This document shows, in pieces, positions 9,211 through 18,700 of a stretch of 58,802 nt of DNA (position 1 is its first letter; the number at the start of each line of letters is the position of its first letter). This DNA is from Solidesulfovibrio sp. (GTDB lineage Bacteria; Desulfobacterota; Desulfovibrionia; Desulfovibrionales; Desulfovibrionaceae). The stretch spans positions 1-58,802 of the forward strand of contig NZ_JARKOZ010000155.1 in the NCBI RefSeq assembly GCF_029978005.1, written 5' to 3'. The translations under genes and the position numbers were made by a program. The notes beneath the pieces are model-generated. The model was given only the letters and a program-made list of their open reading frames with translations, was not told where the DNA came from and searched no databases.

Positions 9211-10418
9211 GGGAGTTTTTCCGGGTTTAAGGGAAATTTCACGGTGAAGGTCGCGCCCTGGCCTGGTTCGCTTTGCACCGCGATCTCCCCTTGGTGCTTG
9301 GCCACGATGGACATGCAGGTGGAGAGGCCAATGCCGATGCCCTTGCCGGCCCGCTTGGTGGTGAAAAACGGCTCGAAGAGCTTGTCCAGGTGCTCGGGCT
9401 TCACGCCGCAGCCGGAGTCGGCCACGGACAGGCACACCGCCCCGGAGGAGGACTGGAAGGTGGTGATGACGATGCGGCCCGGCCCGGCGATGGCGTCCAT
9501 GGCGTTGACGAGGAGGTTGAGCATGACCTGCTTGATCTGGTGTTCGTCGCCGGAGACCGGGGGCAGGTCTTCGCTGAGTTCCGTGCGCACGGTGATCTTG
9601 GCCTGGCTGCGCTGCTTGAGGTGGCTGCGCAGGAGCTTGAGGGTGTCCTCGACCACGGCGTTTAGGCTCACCGGCGAAAAGCTCACGGTCTTGTGGCGGC
9701 TGAAGGTGAGCAGGGTGGTGACGATGTCCTGGCAGCGCCGGCATTCCTGGAGGATGGTGCTGACGTAGTCCTCCACGTCGTCCACAACCCGGGGATCGAC
9801 CTTTTCGCGCAGGGCCGGCAGACGGCGGCGCAGGCCCTCGGCGAAGCCGAAGATGGCCGTGAGGGGATTGTTGACCTCGTGGGCCACGCCCGTGGCCAGC
9901 ATGCCGATGGTGGCCATCTTCTCGGCCTGGTAGAACTTGGCCTGGTATTCCTTTTCCCGGGTCACGTCGCGCTTGAACACCAGGATGTGCTGCTCCGGGT
10001 CGTCGGGGTGGTGGATGGGCGAGGCCACCATCTCGTATTGCACGTTCTTGCCGCCGATCTTGAAGATGGCGGTCTCGCGGCAGATGTCGCCCGTGGCCAG
10101 GGACCGGCTGGCCGGGCAGTCCGGGCAGGGCTGGTCCTGACCCCGGAAGAGCTGGTGGCAGAACTTCCCTTCCGGGGCCGGGTCGGGGAAGGTCTGGCGG
10201 AAGACGTGGTTGACCGAGAGGATGCGCAGCTCCGGCGAGAGCACCATCATGATGTCGGTGATGCCGTCGAGGATGGCGGCGATCTCGCGGCGGCGCTGGG
10301 AGGACTGGGCGTTGGCGTCTTTGAGGGCTTCGATGGTCTGGCGCAGCTCCTGGAAAAAGCCGAGCTTGCTGTGTTCGATGCCGATGAGGTCCTCGAGGGA
10401 CGGCGCCCGCCAGGGCAT
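9207..10418 (-). CDS. PAS-domain sensor histidine kinase with a four-Cys motif, system 1
   Basis: 403 residues, no transmembrane segment, so a soluble cytoplasmic sensor. An N-terminal coiled coil after SLEDLIGIEHSKLGF is followed by a PAS domain (about 60-190) with a C-x10-C-x2-C-x11-C motif, then the His-phosphorylation helix (GVAHEVNNPLTAI) and a HATPase_c domain (NAMDAI, DSGCG, GKGIGIGL). The Cys set could bind a metal or Fe-S cluster or sense thiol redox state (inference). Its start overlaps the ADH stop by one base (TGATG) behind AGGAGG. Paralogous to the kinase at 35230-36666. Confidence 0.94.
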   Translation of the reverse strand: MPWRAPSLEDLIGIEHSKLGFFQELRQTIEALKDANAQSSQRRREIAAILDGITDIMMVLSPELRILSVNHVFRQTFPDPAPEGKFCHQLFRGQDQPCPDCPASRSLATGDICRETAIFKIGGKNVQYEMVASPIHHPDDPEQHILVFKRDVTREKEYQAKFYQAEKMATIGMLATGVAHEVNNPLTAIFGFAEGLRRRLPALREKVDPRVVDDVEDYVSTILQECRRCQDIVTTLLTFSRHKTVSFSPVSLNAVVEDTLKLLRSHLKQRSQAKITVRTELSEDLPPVSGDEHQIKQVMLNLLVNAMDAIAGPGRIVITTFQSSSGAVCLSVADSGCGVKPEHLDKLFEPFFTTKRAGKGIGIGLSTCMSIVAKHQGEIAVQSEPGQGATFTVKFPLNPEKLP

Positions 10419-11560
10419 CACCAGGCCTCCTGGCACACGCCGAGCAGGGATTCCCATGTGGCGGGCCTGGGATTGGTCAGGGTGCAGGCGTCGTTGACCG
10501 CCGCTTTGGCGATGGTCTCCAGGCAGCTGCGGTCGGGCAGGATGTCGCGCAGGCGCACGGGCACGCCGAGGTCGGCGAAGAAGCGCTCCAGCCAGCTGAT
10601 GCCGGCCTGGGCGATGTACTGGGAGGAGCACATGCGCGGGCCGCAGACGATGCGCCCGATGGCCGCCAGCTTGTCCACGCTGGCCGGCAGGTTGAAGCGC
10701 ATGACGTGGGGCAGGAGGATCGGGTGGACCAGGCCGTGGAGCACGTCGAACATGCCGCCCAGCGAATGGGCCAGGGAATGCCCGACGCCCAGGCCCGCGT
10801 TGGAGAAGGACATGCCGGCCGAGGTCGCGGCGATGCTCAGGTTCTCCAGGGCCTCGATGGAGCGGTCCTCCAGGGCCGGCCGGAGGTTCTGGGAGATCAG
10901 CCGCATGGCCTTGAGGGCCTGGTGCTCGGTGAACGGCGAGGAAAGCAGCGAAAGGTAGGACTCCACGGCGTGGGCGAAGGCGTCGATGCCCGAGGAGATG
11001 ATGAGCTTCTCGCTTTTGGTCAGGAGCACCAGGGGATCGATGATGGAGATGTTGGGCACCAGCGACCGGCTGATGATGGACATCTTGAGCTGGCGCTCCA
11101 CGTCGGTGATGATGCAGAACTGGGAGATGTCCGAGCCCGAGCCGGCCGTGGTGGGCAGAAAGATCATGGGGGGCAGGGGGCGCATGATGCGGTTGGCCCC
11201 TTCGTAGTCGCTGATGCGGCCGCCGTTGCCGACGATGGTGGCGATGCCCTTGGCCGCGTCCATGGGGCTGCCGCCGCCCACGGCGATGAGGACGTCGGCG
11301 CGTTCGCGCACGTAGATTTCCGCGCCCTCGTGGACCTGATAGTCGCGGGGGTTGGAATTGACGGCGTCGTAGTAGATCCACTCCAGGCCGTTGTCGCGCA
11401 GGATCTCCATGATGCGGTCGACCCAGCCGGCCGCGACCAGGCCCTGGTCGCTGACGAGCAGCACCCGCCGTCCGCCCAGGCGCTTGGCGCAGGAGGCCAG
11501 ATGGACGATGCTGCCGCGTCCGAAGATGATCTCGGGGATGGCGAACTTGCTGATCCGCAT
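10418..11560 (-). CDS. Iron-containing (group III) alcohol dehydrogenase, regulator-linked
   Basis: 380 residues. NAD-binding GGGSPMD motif near residue 96 and metal ligands in SSGIDAFAHAVESY (D, H) and GHSLAHSLGGMFDVLHG (two H), the standard Fe-ADH set. It should interconvert a primary alcohol and aldehyde with NAD(H); the substrate is not readable from sequence. First gene of an ADH-kinase-regulator trio with overlapping stops and starts. That arrangement suggests it belongs to alcohol sensing or is itself controlled by the pair. It is distinct from the second Fe-ADH at 45491-46672. Confidence 0.92.
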   Translation of the reverse strand: MRISKFAIPEIIFGRGSIVHLASCAKRLGGRRVLLVSDQGLVAAGWVDRIMEILRDNGLEWIYYDAVNSNPRDYQVHEGAEIYVRERADVLIAVGGGSPMDAAKGIATIVGNGGRISDYEGANRIMRPLPPMIFLPTTAGSGSDISQFCIITDVERQLKMSIISRSLVPNISIIDPLVLLTKSEKLIISSGIDAFAHAVESYLSLLSSPFTEHQALKAMRLISQNLRPALEDRSIEALENLSIAATSAGMSFSNAGLGVGHSLAHSLGGMFDVLHGLVHPILLPHVMRFNLPASVDKLAAIGRIVCGPRMCSSQYIAQAGISWLERFFADLGVPVRLRDILPDRSCLETIAKAAVNDACTLTNPRPATWESLLGVCQEAW

Positions 11561-11738
11561 GGCGCTCCTTGCGGCTGGGGCGGGCGGAGGTCCCGCCGGC
11601 GCGGGCAGGCGTTACCCGGAAAAGGACAACGGCCGGCCCGGCGTTTTCCGCAAGGCCAGACTTCAATGATTTCGACTGTAAACTATACCGCGCCCGCGCA
11701 AAAGGTCAAGCCGGCCCGGCCGGAGGCCCTGGCGCGCC

Positions 11739-11975
11739 TCACTCCCGACTGAACCGTTCGACGAGTTCCGCAAGCGTCGTCCCCAGGGCCTCGCAGATGG
11801 CTTCCACCTCGATCAGGTCGAGCCTGCGCTGTCCGCTTTCGTACTTGCTCACGAAGGACTGCGGACATCCCAGCCGCGCGGCCAGCTCGGCCTGACGCAG
11901 GCCGGCCTCCTTGCGCAACGCGAACAGCAGGGCGCGCAGGGATTCGTAGCGCCGGGAGTAGTTATGAAACTTCAC
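11739..11975 (-). CDS. Small XRE-family DNA-binding regulator
   Basis: 78 residues, essentially one helix-turn-helix domain (LRALLFALRKEAGLRQAELA ... SFVSKYESGQRRLD). No in-frame ATG fits; GTG at 11975 is the best start although no strong ribosome site is visible. An 18-base palindrome (11961-11978) overlaps this start, and another inverted repeat lies just upstream, so autorepression is likely. It is 178 bases upstream of the alcohol dehydrogenase gene on the same strand and could control that operon (inference). Confidence 0.8.
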   Translation of the reverse strand: MKFHNYSRRYESLRALLFALRKEAGLRQAELAARLGCPQSFVSKYESGQRRLDLIEVEAICEALGTTLAELVERFSRE

Positions 11976-11978
11976 AAC
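11961..11978. promoter_or_regulatory. Operator-like palindrome over the XRE gene start
   Basis: GTTATGAA-AC-TTCACAAC, symmetric except for one base pair, covering the GTG start codon. This position fits translational or transcriptional autorepression. Confidence 0.5.
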
Positions 11979-12000
11979 ATGTAAATAGATCGGGTTGCGG

Positions 12001-12021
12001 AATATCCCAAAAGGGGATATT
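12001..12021. promoter_or_regulatory. Inverted repeat upstream of the XRE gene
   Basis: AATATCCC (12001-12008) and GGGATATT (12014-12021) around a 5-base spacer, 26 bases upstream of the XRE start. It is a second candidate operator for the XRE protein. Confidence 0.45.
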
Positions 12022-12613
12022 TTCCGTAACAGAAAGCTGAAGAAAAGGCGGGGCACCGTTTCAGGACGACAATTGCGGGCAGGGACAAAGGGGCGAGGCG
12101 CACCATAAAGGCAGGGCCTCCTTGTTTCCAGCGGCATGGGCGGCAAGGCGCAAGGCTGTTTTGGGCGGCAAGCGCCTTTTGCCTTCTCAGAACGGCGCTG
12201 AACACATTTCTTGAGATTTGAAAATAGGGCGGCAGGGGGCGCGGCGGAATTCCGCGTTATTTTTATGAAGGCGTTGTCTCTGCACAGGTATTTACAGGGT
12301 TATATCCATGCTTGAATCGCCATGCGAAAGCGATGCGAAACCATGCGGGAAGGCGTCGCGAGCGGCGCGGCCCGGTCGTGAGCCGGGTCGCTGGAGAGGG
12401 GAGCCGGTGGAGAACTGGCGTGCGCCGGGTCCTTCGTGGTGGAGCGGATGCATGCACATCGCGATGGGGATGTCTCGGGGGGTGCCGCTGCTGCTTGAGA
12501 GTGTAATGAAACTATGTTGAGGCGATATTGGTATTTATTTTGCGATATTTTGTGAAAAACAAAAAAACGATGACTTTTATAAGCCGCTCATATAAAAAAT
12601 GAAGGAGGTGTTG

Positions 12614-12751
12614 TTGCCGGAAGAGTTGACGACAATGGACTCGAAACAGAATGCACAGGGGTCATGGCGAAAGACATGGGGGCATTCGGAGTTTCGGTCT
12701 TGGGATAAACATCCTCACATAAGGCGCAATGATTCTCGGGGGGGCGCATGA
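12614..12751 (+). CDS. Possible small protein ahead of the chemoreceptor gene
   Basis: A 45-codon frame starting with TTG, five bases after a near-perfect ribosome site (AAGGAGG at 12602-12608), ending at TGA 12749-12751. The predicted product is polar and rich in H, R, S and W. No family is recognised and codon use is not typical of neighbouring genes. The strong ribosome site is the only positive evidence; it could also be a chance match or a leader peptide. Confidence 0.22.
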   Translation: MPEELTTMDSKQNAQGSWRKTWGHSEFRSWDKHPHIRRNDSRGGA

Positions 12752-12923
12752 CGGCGAGGATGCATCGGCGACAAGCGTCATCGTTGGCTGGGTATGGATG
12801 CGTCGGCGGTTATTACTGAACGACCCTTCATGTCCTTGGGGGAGCGGAGCGCTTGCAGGTCAGGCGGAACGTTGGCCGCCTGTGTAGTGTAGTGTCTGCA
12901 ACGCTGGAATGTGGAGGAGTCGT

Positions 12924-14708
12924 ATGCAATGGTTCAACAATTTGCGTGTCGGTAAAAAACTTGTCCTGTCATTTATCCTTATGGCGCTTATTACTGCTGC
13001 AGTAGGCTTCCTTGGACTGCGGAATATGGGCGTTATCAACGACATGAACGACGTGATGTATACGAGAGAGCTGATAGGCATCTCCGCAATGAAAGAGGCA
13101 AATATAAATCTTTTATATATTGACCGAGGTATAAAAAATCTCATTCTTTCTAGAACTGCCGAAGAACGTAACCAGGTGCAGGAGCGTCTCGGGCAGTATA
13201 AGAAAGAATACATGAATCAGATGGCCACGGCCAAACCCCTTTTTGTATCCAAGGAAGGCAAAGAGGCCATGGCCAAGCTCGACACGGCCTGGAACGCCCT
13301 CCAGCCCGTTTGGGACCAGATCATCGAGACCTGTAAGAAAGAGGATCTCCAGAACAATCGGGCTTCTATCGAACTGTCCATGGGAGCCGGCCGGGAGAAG
13401 GTGAAGGTCGTCGACGACATCATGACGGACCTTGTCCGCATAAAGGAAGACAACGCCAAGGAATATTACACGGATTCCACGGCGATCTACAATTCCAGCC
13501 GGCTGACGATGTTGACCATCGTTGGCGCGAGCATCCTGCTCGGCCTGGGGCTCGGGGTGGCCATCTCCCGGGCCATCGCCAAGCCGCTGACCGCCTGCGT
13601 GGAGTTCGCCAAGGCCCTGGCCCGGGGCGATCTCGGCCACAAGCTCGACATCGTGCGGGCCGACGAGGTGGGCGAGGTCTGCCAGGCCCTGCGCGACGTG
13701 GCCGCGGCCGAGGGCAAGGTCACGGAGCTGGCCGGCAAGATGGCCGAGGGCGACCTGCGGCTCAAGGTGGAGCCGCGCTGCGAGGCCGATTCCCTCATGC
13801 GCTCCCTGGCCGCCATGATTGAGCGCCTGACCGAGGTGGTGGAAGAGGTGAAAAGCGGGGCCGAGAACATGGCCTCGGGCTCGGAGGAGCTCAGCGCCTC
13901 CTCAGAATCCCTGTCCCAGGGCGCTTCCGAACAGGCCGCCTCGGTGGAGGAAAGTTCCTCGTCCATGGAGCAGATCAACAGCTCCATCATGCGCAACGCC
14001 GACAACGCCCGCCAGACCGAGACCCTGGCCAAAAAGGCCAGCAGCGACGCCAAGGAATCCGGCCAGGCCATGAACGACACCGTGACCGCCATGCGCCAGA
14101 TCGCGGCCAAGATCTCCATCATCGAAGAAATCGCCCGCCAGACCGACCTGCTGGCCTTAAACGCCGCCGTGGAAGCGGCCCGGGCCGGCGAACACGGCCG
14201 GGGCTTCGCCGTGGTCGCCTCCGAGGTGCGCAAGCTCGCCGAACGCAGCCAGACCGCCGCGGCCGAGATCAACAGCCTCTCGGCATCGAGCCTCGACGTG
14301 GCCGAGAGGGCCGGCCGGCTCCTGGAAATGCTCGTGCCGGACATCCTCAAGACCTCGGACCTGGTGCAGGAGATCGCCGCCGCCTCCCACGAGCAGAGCG
14401 CCGGTGCGGAGCAGGTCAACCGGGGGCTCCAGCAGCTCGACCAGGTCGTGCAGCAGAACGCCTCGGCCTCGGAGGAACTGGCCTCCACGGCCGAGGAACT
14501 CTCCTCCCAGGCCGCCCAGCTCGTCAGCACGGTGGGATTTTTCCAGGTGGCCGGGCAGACGGCCTCCAGGAACGCGGGCCGGGCCATGCGCGCCCAGCCC
14601 GCAGCCAAGGCCGGCCAGCGCAAGCAGGCGCCCCAGCGCCAGCGCCTGGTCTCTCTGCCGCCGGCCGACGGCGCCGGGCACGACGACGAGCAGTTCGAAC
14701 AGTTCTAA
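12924..14708 (+). CDS. Methyl-accepting chemotaxis protein with four-helix-bundle sensor
   Basis: 594 residues. Transmembrane segment 1 about 11-31, periplasmic four-helix-bundle domain (4HB_MCP type) about 32-188, transmembrane segment 2 about 189-209, HAMP, then a methyl-accepting/signalling domain with hairpin tip ([19 protein letters not shown]). Start at 12924 chosen for GGAGGAG upstream. Bases up to about 13220 (residues 1-100) are AT-rich with rare codons (AAA, ATA, TTA), whereas the rest is strongly GC-biased. This suggests that the sensor end was acquired or exchanged separately. cheW follows 65 bases later, probably in the same operon. Confidence 0.94.
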   Translation: MQWFNNLRVGKKLVLSFILMALITAAVGFLGLRNMGVINDMNDVMYTRELIGISAMKEANINLLYIDRGIKNLILSRTAEERNQVQERLGQYKKEYMNQMATAKPLFVSKEGKEAMAKLDTAWNALQPVWDQIIETCKKEDLQNNRASIELSMGAGREKVKVVDDIMTDLVRIKEDNAKEYYTDSTAIYNSSRLTMLTIVGASILLGLGLGVAISRAIAKPLTACVEFAKALARGDLGHKLDIVRADEVGEVCQALRDVAAAEGKVTELAGKMAEGDLRLKVEPRCEADSLMRSLAAMIERLTEVVEEVKSGAENMASGSEELSASSESLSQGASEQAASVEESSSSMEQINSSIMRNADNARQTETLAKKASSDAKESGQAMNDTVTAMRQIAAKISIIEEIARQTDLLALNAAVEAARAGEHGRGFAVVASEVRKLAERSQTAAAEINSLSASSLDVAERAGRLLEMLVPDILKTSDLVQEIAAASHEQSAGAEQVNRGLQQLDQVVQQNASASEELASTAEELSSQAAQLVSTVGFFQVAGQTASRNAGRAMRAQPAAKAGQRKQAPQRQRLVSLPPADGAGHDDEQFEQF

Positions 14709-14773
14709 GTCCCTCCCGTCCCGCGCCGGCGGCCTGCCGGCGCGGGACGGAGAGACGCTTGCGGGAGGCTTCC

Positions 14774-15298
14774 ATGGAAGAGAAGGCAGTTTCCGGGGTC
14801 CGGCGCGTCCTGACCCTGACGCTCGGCGAAACGGGCTGTTTCGCCATCGACATCTTCGTGGTGCGCGAGATCCTGGACTTTACCGAAATCACCCGGCTGC
14901 CCCGGATGCCGGAGCACATGCGCGGCGTGGTCGACGTGCGGGGCCAGGCCGTGCCCGTGGTGGACCTCGGCGTCAAGCTGGGCTTCGGCCCGGTGGAGCA
15001 GACCATCCACACGCGCATCGTCATCGTGGAGCAGACTGATGAGCAAGGCCAGGTGCGGCTCATCGGCGCGCTGACCGAGGCGGTCAAGGAGGTGCTGGAA
15101 CTTGACGAGGCCGGCATCGCGCCACCCCCGTCCATGGGCATGGAGGTGGAAAACTCCTGCATCCAGGGCATCAGCCACCATGACGGCCGGTTCATCGTGC
15201 TCCTCGACACGGCCCGTGTCTTCGACACGGACGAGGTCCAGGGTTTGGCCGGCCTGGTGGAGCGCGCCGCCGCGGACACGCAGCGCGACGCCGCCTGA
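14774..15298 (+). CDS. cheW: CheW chemotaxis coupling protein
   Basis: 174 residues, CheW fold throughout (VLTLTLGETGCFAIDI, VREILDFTEITRLPRMPEHMRG, VVDLGVKLGF). It couples receptors to CheA in the signalling array. Start at 14774 follows GGGAGG. It directly follows a chemoreceptor gene, so the two likely form a dedicated pair. A strong terminator follows. Confidence 0.95.
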   Translation: MEEKAVSGVRRVLTLTLGETGCFAIDIFVVREILDFTEITRLPRMPEHMRGVVDVRGQAVPVVDLGVKLGFGPVEQTIHTRIVIVEQTDEQGQVRLIGALTEAVKEVLELDEAGIAPPPSMGMEVENSCIQGISHHDGRFIVLLDTARVFDTDEVQGLAGLVERAAADTQRDAA

Positions 15299-15393
15299 GC
15301 CGCGTCCGCGAAACGGCTGGGGGGCTTCTCCTGAAAATACGGCCGTATTTTTAGGGAACGCCGTCGGGGATCCGCCGGGAAGACAAACATCCG

Positions 15394-15431
15394 GCCGTGC
15401 GGGCGTTGGCAAACGCCGGCACGGCTTTTTT
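15394..15431 (+). terminator. Intrinsic terminator after cheW
   Basis: GC-rich stem (GCCGTGCGGGCGTT with AACGCCGGCACGGC, one mismatch) around a GGCA loop followed by TTTTTT. Located between convergent cheW and the RND gene. Confidence 0.85.
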
Positions 15432-15451
15432 GCGCCCCCGATCGTCCGGGA

Positions 15452-18400
15452 TCAACTCTCCGCGCGGCGCGCGTCGAGGTAGTAGGCCACGGGCACCACC
15501 ATGCGCGAAAAGACCGTGGCCGCCGCCTCGCCGGCCATGAGCGAGATGGCCAGGCCCTGGAAGATGGGGTCGAACAGGATCACGAAGGCCCCGGCCACGA
15601 CGCTGATGGCCGTGAGCAGCATGGGCCGGAAGCGCACCGCCCCGGCCTCCTCCACGGCGCGCGCCAGGGGCACGCCCTCGCCCCGGCGCATCTCGATGAA
15701 ATCCACCAGGATGATGGAGTTGCGCACCACGATGCCCGCCCCGGCGATGAAGCCGATCATGGACGTGGCCGTAAAAAACGCCCCGGCCAGGGCATGGGCC
15801 GGGATGATGCCGACGAGCGACAGCGGGATGGGAGCCATGATGGCCAGCGGCGTGGTGTAGGAGCCGAACCAGCCCACGGTCAGGATGTAGATGAGGACCA
15901 TGACCACGGCGAAGGCGATGCCCATGTCGCGGAAGACCTCGTAGGTGATCTGCCACTCGCCGTCCCATTTCAGGCTGTAGTCGGCGGTCTGGGCCGGCAT
16001 GGCCGTCCAGAGCACGGGCAGGGCGGCCTTGTCCGCCGTCTGCCAGGCCCCCTTGCCCGAGGCCCCGAGCTCGGCCAGGGCATCGTTGACCCTGCCCATG
16101 GCGTAAATGGGGCTCTCCTCGCGGCCGGCCACGTCGCCGGTGACGTAGACCACGGGCAAAAGGTTCTTGTGGTAGAGCCGCGTGGGCTCCTCCTGCTCGC
16201 GGATGGTCGCGATCTGGCCGAGGGAGACCAGGCCCCCGGCCTCGCCGCGCACGCCGATGCCCTCCATGTCCCGGGCGTCGGCCCGGCGGGAAAGCGGCAG
16301 GCGCACCACGATGGGCGCGTCCTCGCGGGCGGCCTCGTCGTGCAGGAGCCCGGCCACGGTCCCGGCCACGCTCGCGGTCACGTCCCGAAGGGCCCGGTCG
16401 GGATCGACGCCGGCTGCCTGCGCCTTGTCGCGCTCCACCCGGATGACGCGCTCGGGCCGGGGATCGTCCACGTACCAGTCCACATCGACGACATCGGGCG
16501 TTTTCTTCATGATGTCGCGCACCTGCCGGGCCACGGCCAGGCGGCCGGCGTCTGTCGGGCCGTAGACCTCGGCCACCAGCGTCTGGAGCACTGGCGGCCC
16601 TGGCGGCAGTTCCACCACCTTGACGCGGGCGTCGTGGCGGGCGGCGATGGGAGCCAGCGTCTCGCGCACCTCCTTGGCGATGGGATGGCTTTGCCGGTCG
16701 CGTTCGCCCTTTTGCCGCAGGTTGACGCTCACCTCGGCTTCGTTGGCGCCGGTGCGCTGGTAGTAGTGGCGGATGAGGCCGTTGAAGGTCATGGGCCCGG
16801 CCGCGCCGGCGTAGAGCGTGGCCCCGGCCACGTCGCTGCGGGCCAGCACCGCGTCGGCCAGTTCCCGGGCCACGGCCGTGGTCTCCTCCAGCGGCGTGCC
16901 GCGCGGCATGTCCACCACCACGGAGAACTCGCTCTTGTTGTCGAAGGGCAGCATCTTGACCAGCACGGCCTTGGCCGGAAAAAGGGCGCAGGCCCCGGCG
17001 AAGAGCAGGCCCACGAAGGAAAGGAAGCCCCAGCGCCAGGCCGGGCGCTTGAGCAGCCGGTCCATGAGCCAGAGATAGGCCCGGGTGCCTACGTCGTCCG
17101 GGATCTCGCCGTGGCCGGCCTCTTTGTCCGCGGGCTCGGGCCGCAGCGTCCGCTTGGCCGTCCAGGGGGTGATGCAGAAGGCCACGGCCATGGAAAGGAG
17201 CATGGCCACGGACGCGCCGATGGGCATGGGCCGCATGTACGGCCCCATGAGCCCGCCCACATAGGCCATGGGCGCGATGGCGGCGATGACCGTGAAGGTG
17301 GCCAGCACCAGCGGCGCGCGCACCTCGCCTACGGCCGCCACGATCACCTCCGAAAGGGGCCTGCCGCGCGAGCCCGGCAGCGACAGGTGGCGCACGATGT
17401 TCTCCACGTCCACGATGGGGTCGTCGACGAGAATGCCGATGCAAAAGATCAGGGCGAAAAGCGTGACGCGGTTGAGGGTGTAGCCCGTGAGCCAGTAGGT
17501 GGCGAGCGTAACGGCCAGCGTGACCGGCACGGCCACCATGACCACGAGGCTGGCCCGAAGCCCGAGGAACAGGGCCACCACGCCGCCCACGGTGACGGCG
17601 GCCAGGATCAGGTGCATGAGCAGTTCGTCCACCTTGGCCTTGGCCGTCTCGCCGTAATCGCGGGTGACGGTCAGGTTGACGTCGGCCGGCAGCAGGTAGC
17701 CGCGCAGGGCGTGCAGGCGTGAAAGGGCTTCATTGGCGATTTTCGTGGCGTTTTCCCCGGCGCGCTTGGCCACGGACAGGGTCACGGCCGGGTAGGCCGC
17801 GCCGGGCGCGGCGTGTGTTGCCGCCACGCCCTTGCCCGGCAGGTAGAAGACGTAGTCCCCGGGCTCGTCGAAGCCGTCGCGCACGGCGGCCACGTCGGCA
17901 AGGTAGACCGGGCGGCCGTTTTTGACGGCCACCACCGCCCGGGCCAGCTCCTTTTCGTCGCGGAAGAAGTTGTCCAGGCGGATGGACACGGCCTGGCCGG
18001 ACTGGAAGGCGTCGCCGATGGTCTGGCCGGCGTTTTGCTCGCCGATGGCGTCCAGCACGTCCACGGCGTCGAGTCCCTGGGCCCGCAGCCGGTCCGGGTC
18101 GGGCTCGACCATGACCGCGCGCCTGCGCCCGCCGGTGACGGTCGTCTCGGCCACGCCCGGGATGCGGCGCACCTCCTCGTTGACGGAATTGGCCATGGTG
18201 CGCAGCTGCCGCGAATCGTAGGGTCCGCCCCACAGGGCCACGGCGAGTACGGGCACGTCGTCGATGGAGTGGGGCTTGAGGATGGGCCTCGAGCAGCCGG
18301 GCGGAATCCAGTCCAGGTGCTGGTAGAGCTTGGCGTAGGCGGCCACCAGGCTTTTCTCGGCGTTTTCCCCCACCTTGAAGCGCACCACGGTCATGGCCTC

Positions 18401-18700
18401 GCCCGCCCCGGCCGTGGAATAGACGTACTCCACGCCCGGGGCCTCCCAGAGGATGCGTTCCATGGGCGTGACGACGCGGTTTTCCATTTCCTTGGGCGTG
18501 GCCCCGGGCATGGACACGTGCACGTCGATCATGGGCACGACGATCTGCGGTTCCTCCTCGCTGGGCGTGGCCCACACGGCCAGCACGCCCGTGAGCACGG
18601 CGGCGAGGATCAAAAGCGGCGCGAGCTTGGAGTCGACGAAGACCGCGGTGACGCGGGTCAGCCAGTCGGCGTGGTGGCCGTGGTGGGCGGGATCGGTCAT
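15452..18700 (-). CDS. RND-family efflux permease
   Basis: 1082 residues, full length for an AcrB/CusA-type inner-membrane proton antiporter. Twelve hydrophobic segments are expected; TM1 lies near residues 30-45 and the TM4 proton-relay region reads GILVDDPIVDVENI. Two large periplasmic loops are present (APGVEYVYSTAGAGE, DVPVLAVALWGGP). The N-terminus is His-rich (HHGHH). ATG at 18700 overlaps the adaptor stop by four bases. No outer-membrane channel gene is adjacent, so the pump probably recruits one from elsewhere. The substrate cannot be told; His residues alone are weak evidence for metal export. Confidence 0.93.
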   Translation of the reverse strand: MTDPAHHGHHADWLTRVTAVFVDSKLAPLLILAAVLTGVLAVWATPSEEEPQIVVPMIDVHVSMPGATPKEMENRVVTPMERILWEAPGVEYVYSTAGAGEAMTVVRFKVGENAEKSLVAAYAKLYQHLDWIPPGCSRPILKPHSIDDVPVLAVALWGGPYDSRQLRTMANSVNEEVRRIPGVAETTVTGGRRRAVMVEPDPDRLRAQGLDAVDVLDAIGEQNAGQTIGDAFQSGQAVSIRLDNFFRDEKELARAVVAVKNGRPVYLADVAAVRDGFDEPGDYVFYLPGKGVAATHAAPGAAYPAVTLSVAKRAGENATKIANEALSRLHALRGYLLPADVNLTVTRDYGETAKAKVDELLMHLILAAVTVGGVVALFLGLRASLVVMVAVPVTLAVTLATYWLTGYTLNRVTLFALIFCIGILVDDPIVDVENIVRHLSLPGSRGRPLSEVIVAAVGEVRAPLVLATFTVIAAIAPMAYVGGLMGPYMRPMPIGASVAMLLSMAVAFCITPWTAKRTLRPEPADKEAGHGEIPDDVGTRAYLWLMDRLLKRPAWRWGFLSFVGLLFAGACALFPAKAVLVKMLPFDNKSEFSVVVDMPRGTPLEETTAVARELADAVLARSDVAGATLYAGAAGPMTFNGLIRHYYQRTGANEAEVSVNLRQKGERDRQSHPIAKEVRETLAPIAARHDARVKVVELPPGPPVLQTLVAEVYGPTDAGRLAVARQVRDIMKKTPDVVDVDWYVDDPRPERVIRVERDKAQAAGVDPDRALRDVTASVAGTVAGLLHDEAAREDAPIVVRLPLSRRADARDMEGIGVRGEAGGLVSLGQIATIREQEEPTRLYHKNLLPVVYVTGDVAGREESPIYAMGRVNDALAELGASGKGAWQTADKAALPVLWTAMPAQTADYSLKWDGEWQITYEVFRDMGIAFAVVMVLIYILTVGWFGSYTTPLAIMAPIPLSLVGIIPAHALAGAFFTATSMIGFIAGAGIVVRNSIILVDFIEMRRGEGVPLARAVEEAGAVRFRPMLLTAISVVAGAFVILFDPIFQGLAISLMAGEAAATVFSRMVVPVAYYLDARRAES

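Larger units (their letters stand above)
11976..12923. other. AT-richer intergenic region between the XRE and chemoreceptor genes
   Basis: 948 bases, divergent between the XRE gene (minus) and the chemoreceptor gene (plus). It contains the inverted repeat at 12001-12021, a hairpin plus TTATTTTT at 12240-12263, two direct GCGATATT repeats 20 bases apart (12522-12529 and 12542-12549) and one possible small reading frame (12614-12751). No larger gene is supported. Confidence 0.6.

Noticed and set aside
12263-12520. Short frames on both strands in the region between the XRE and chemoreceptor genes
   Set aside because: No ribosome sites, overlapping each other, and no recognisable protein features.
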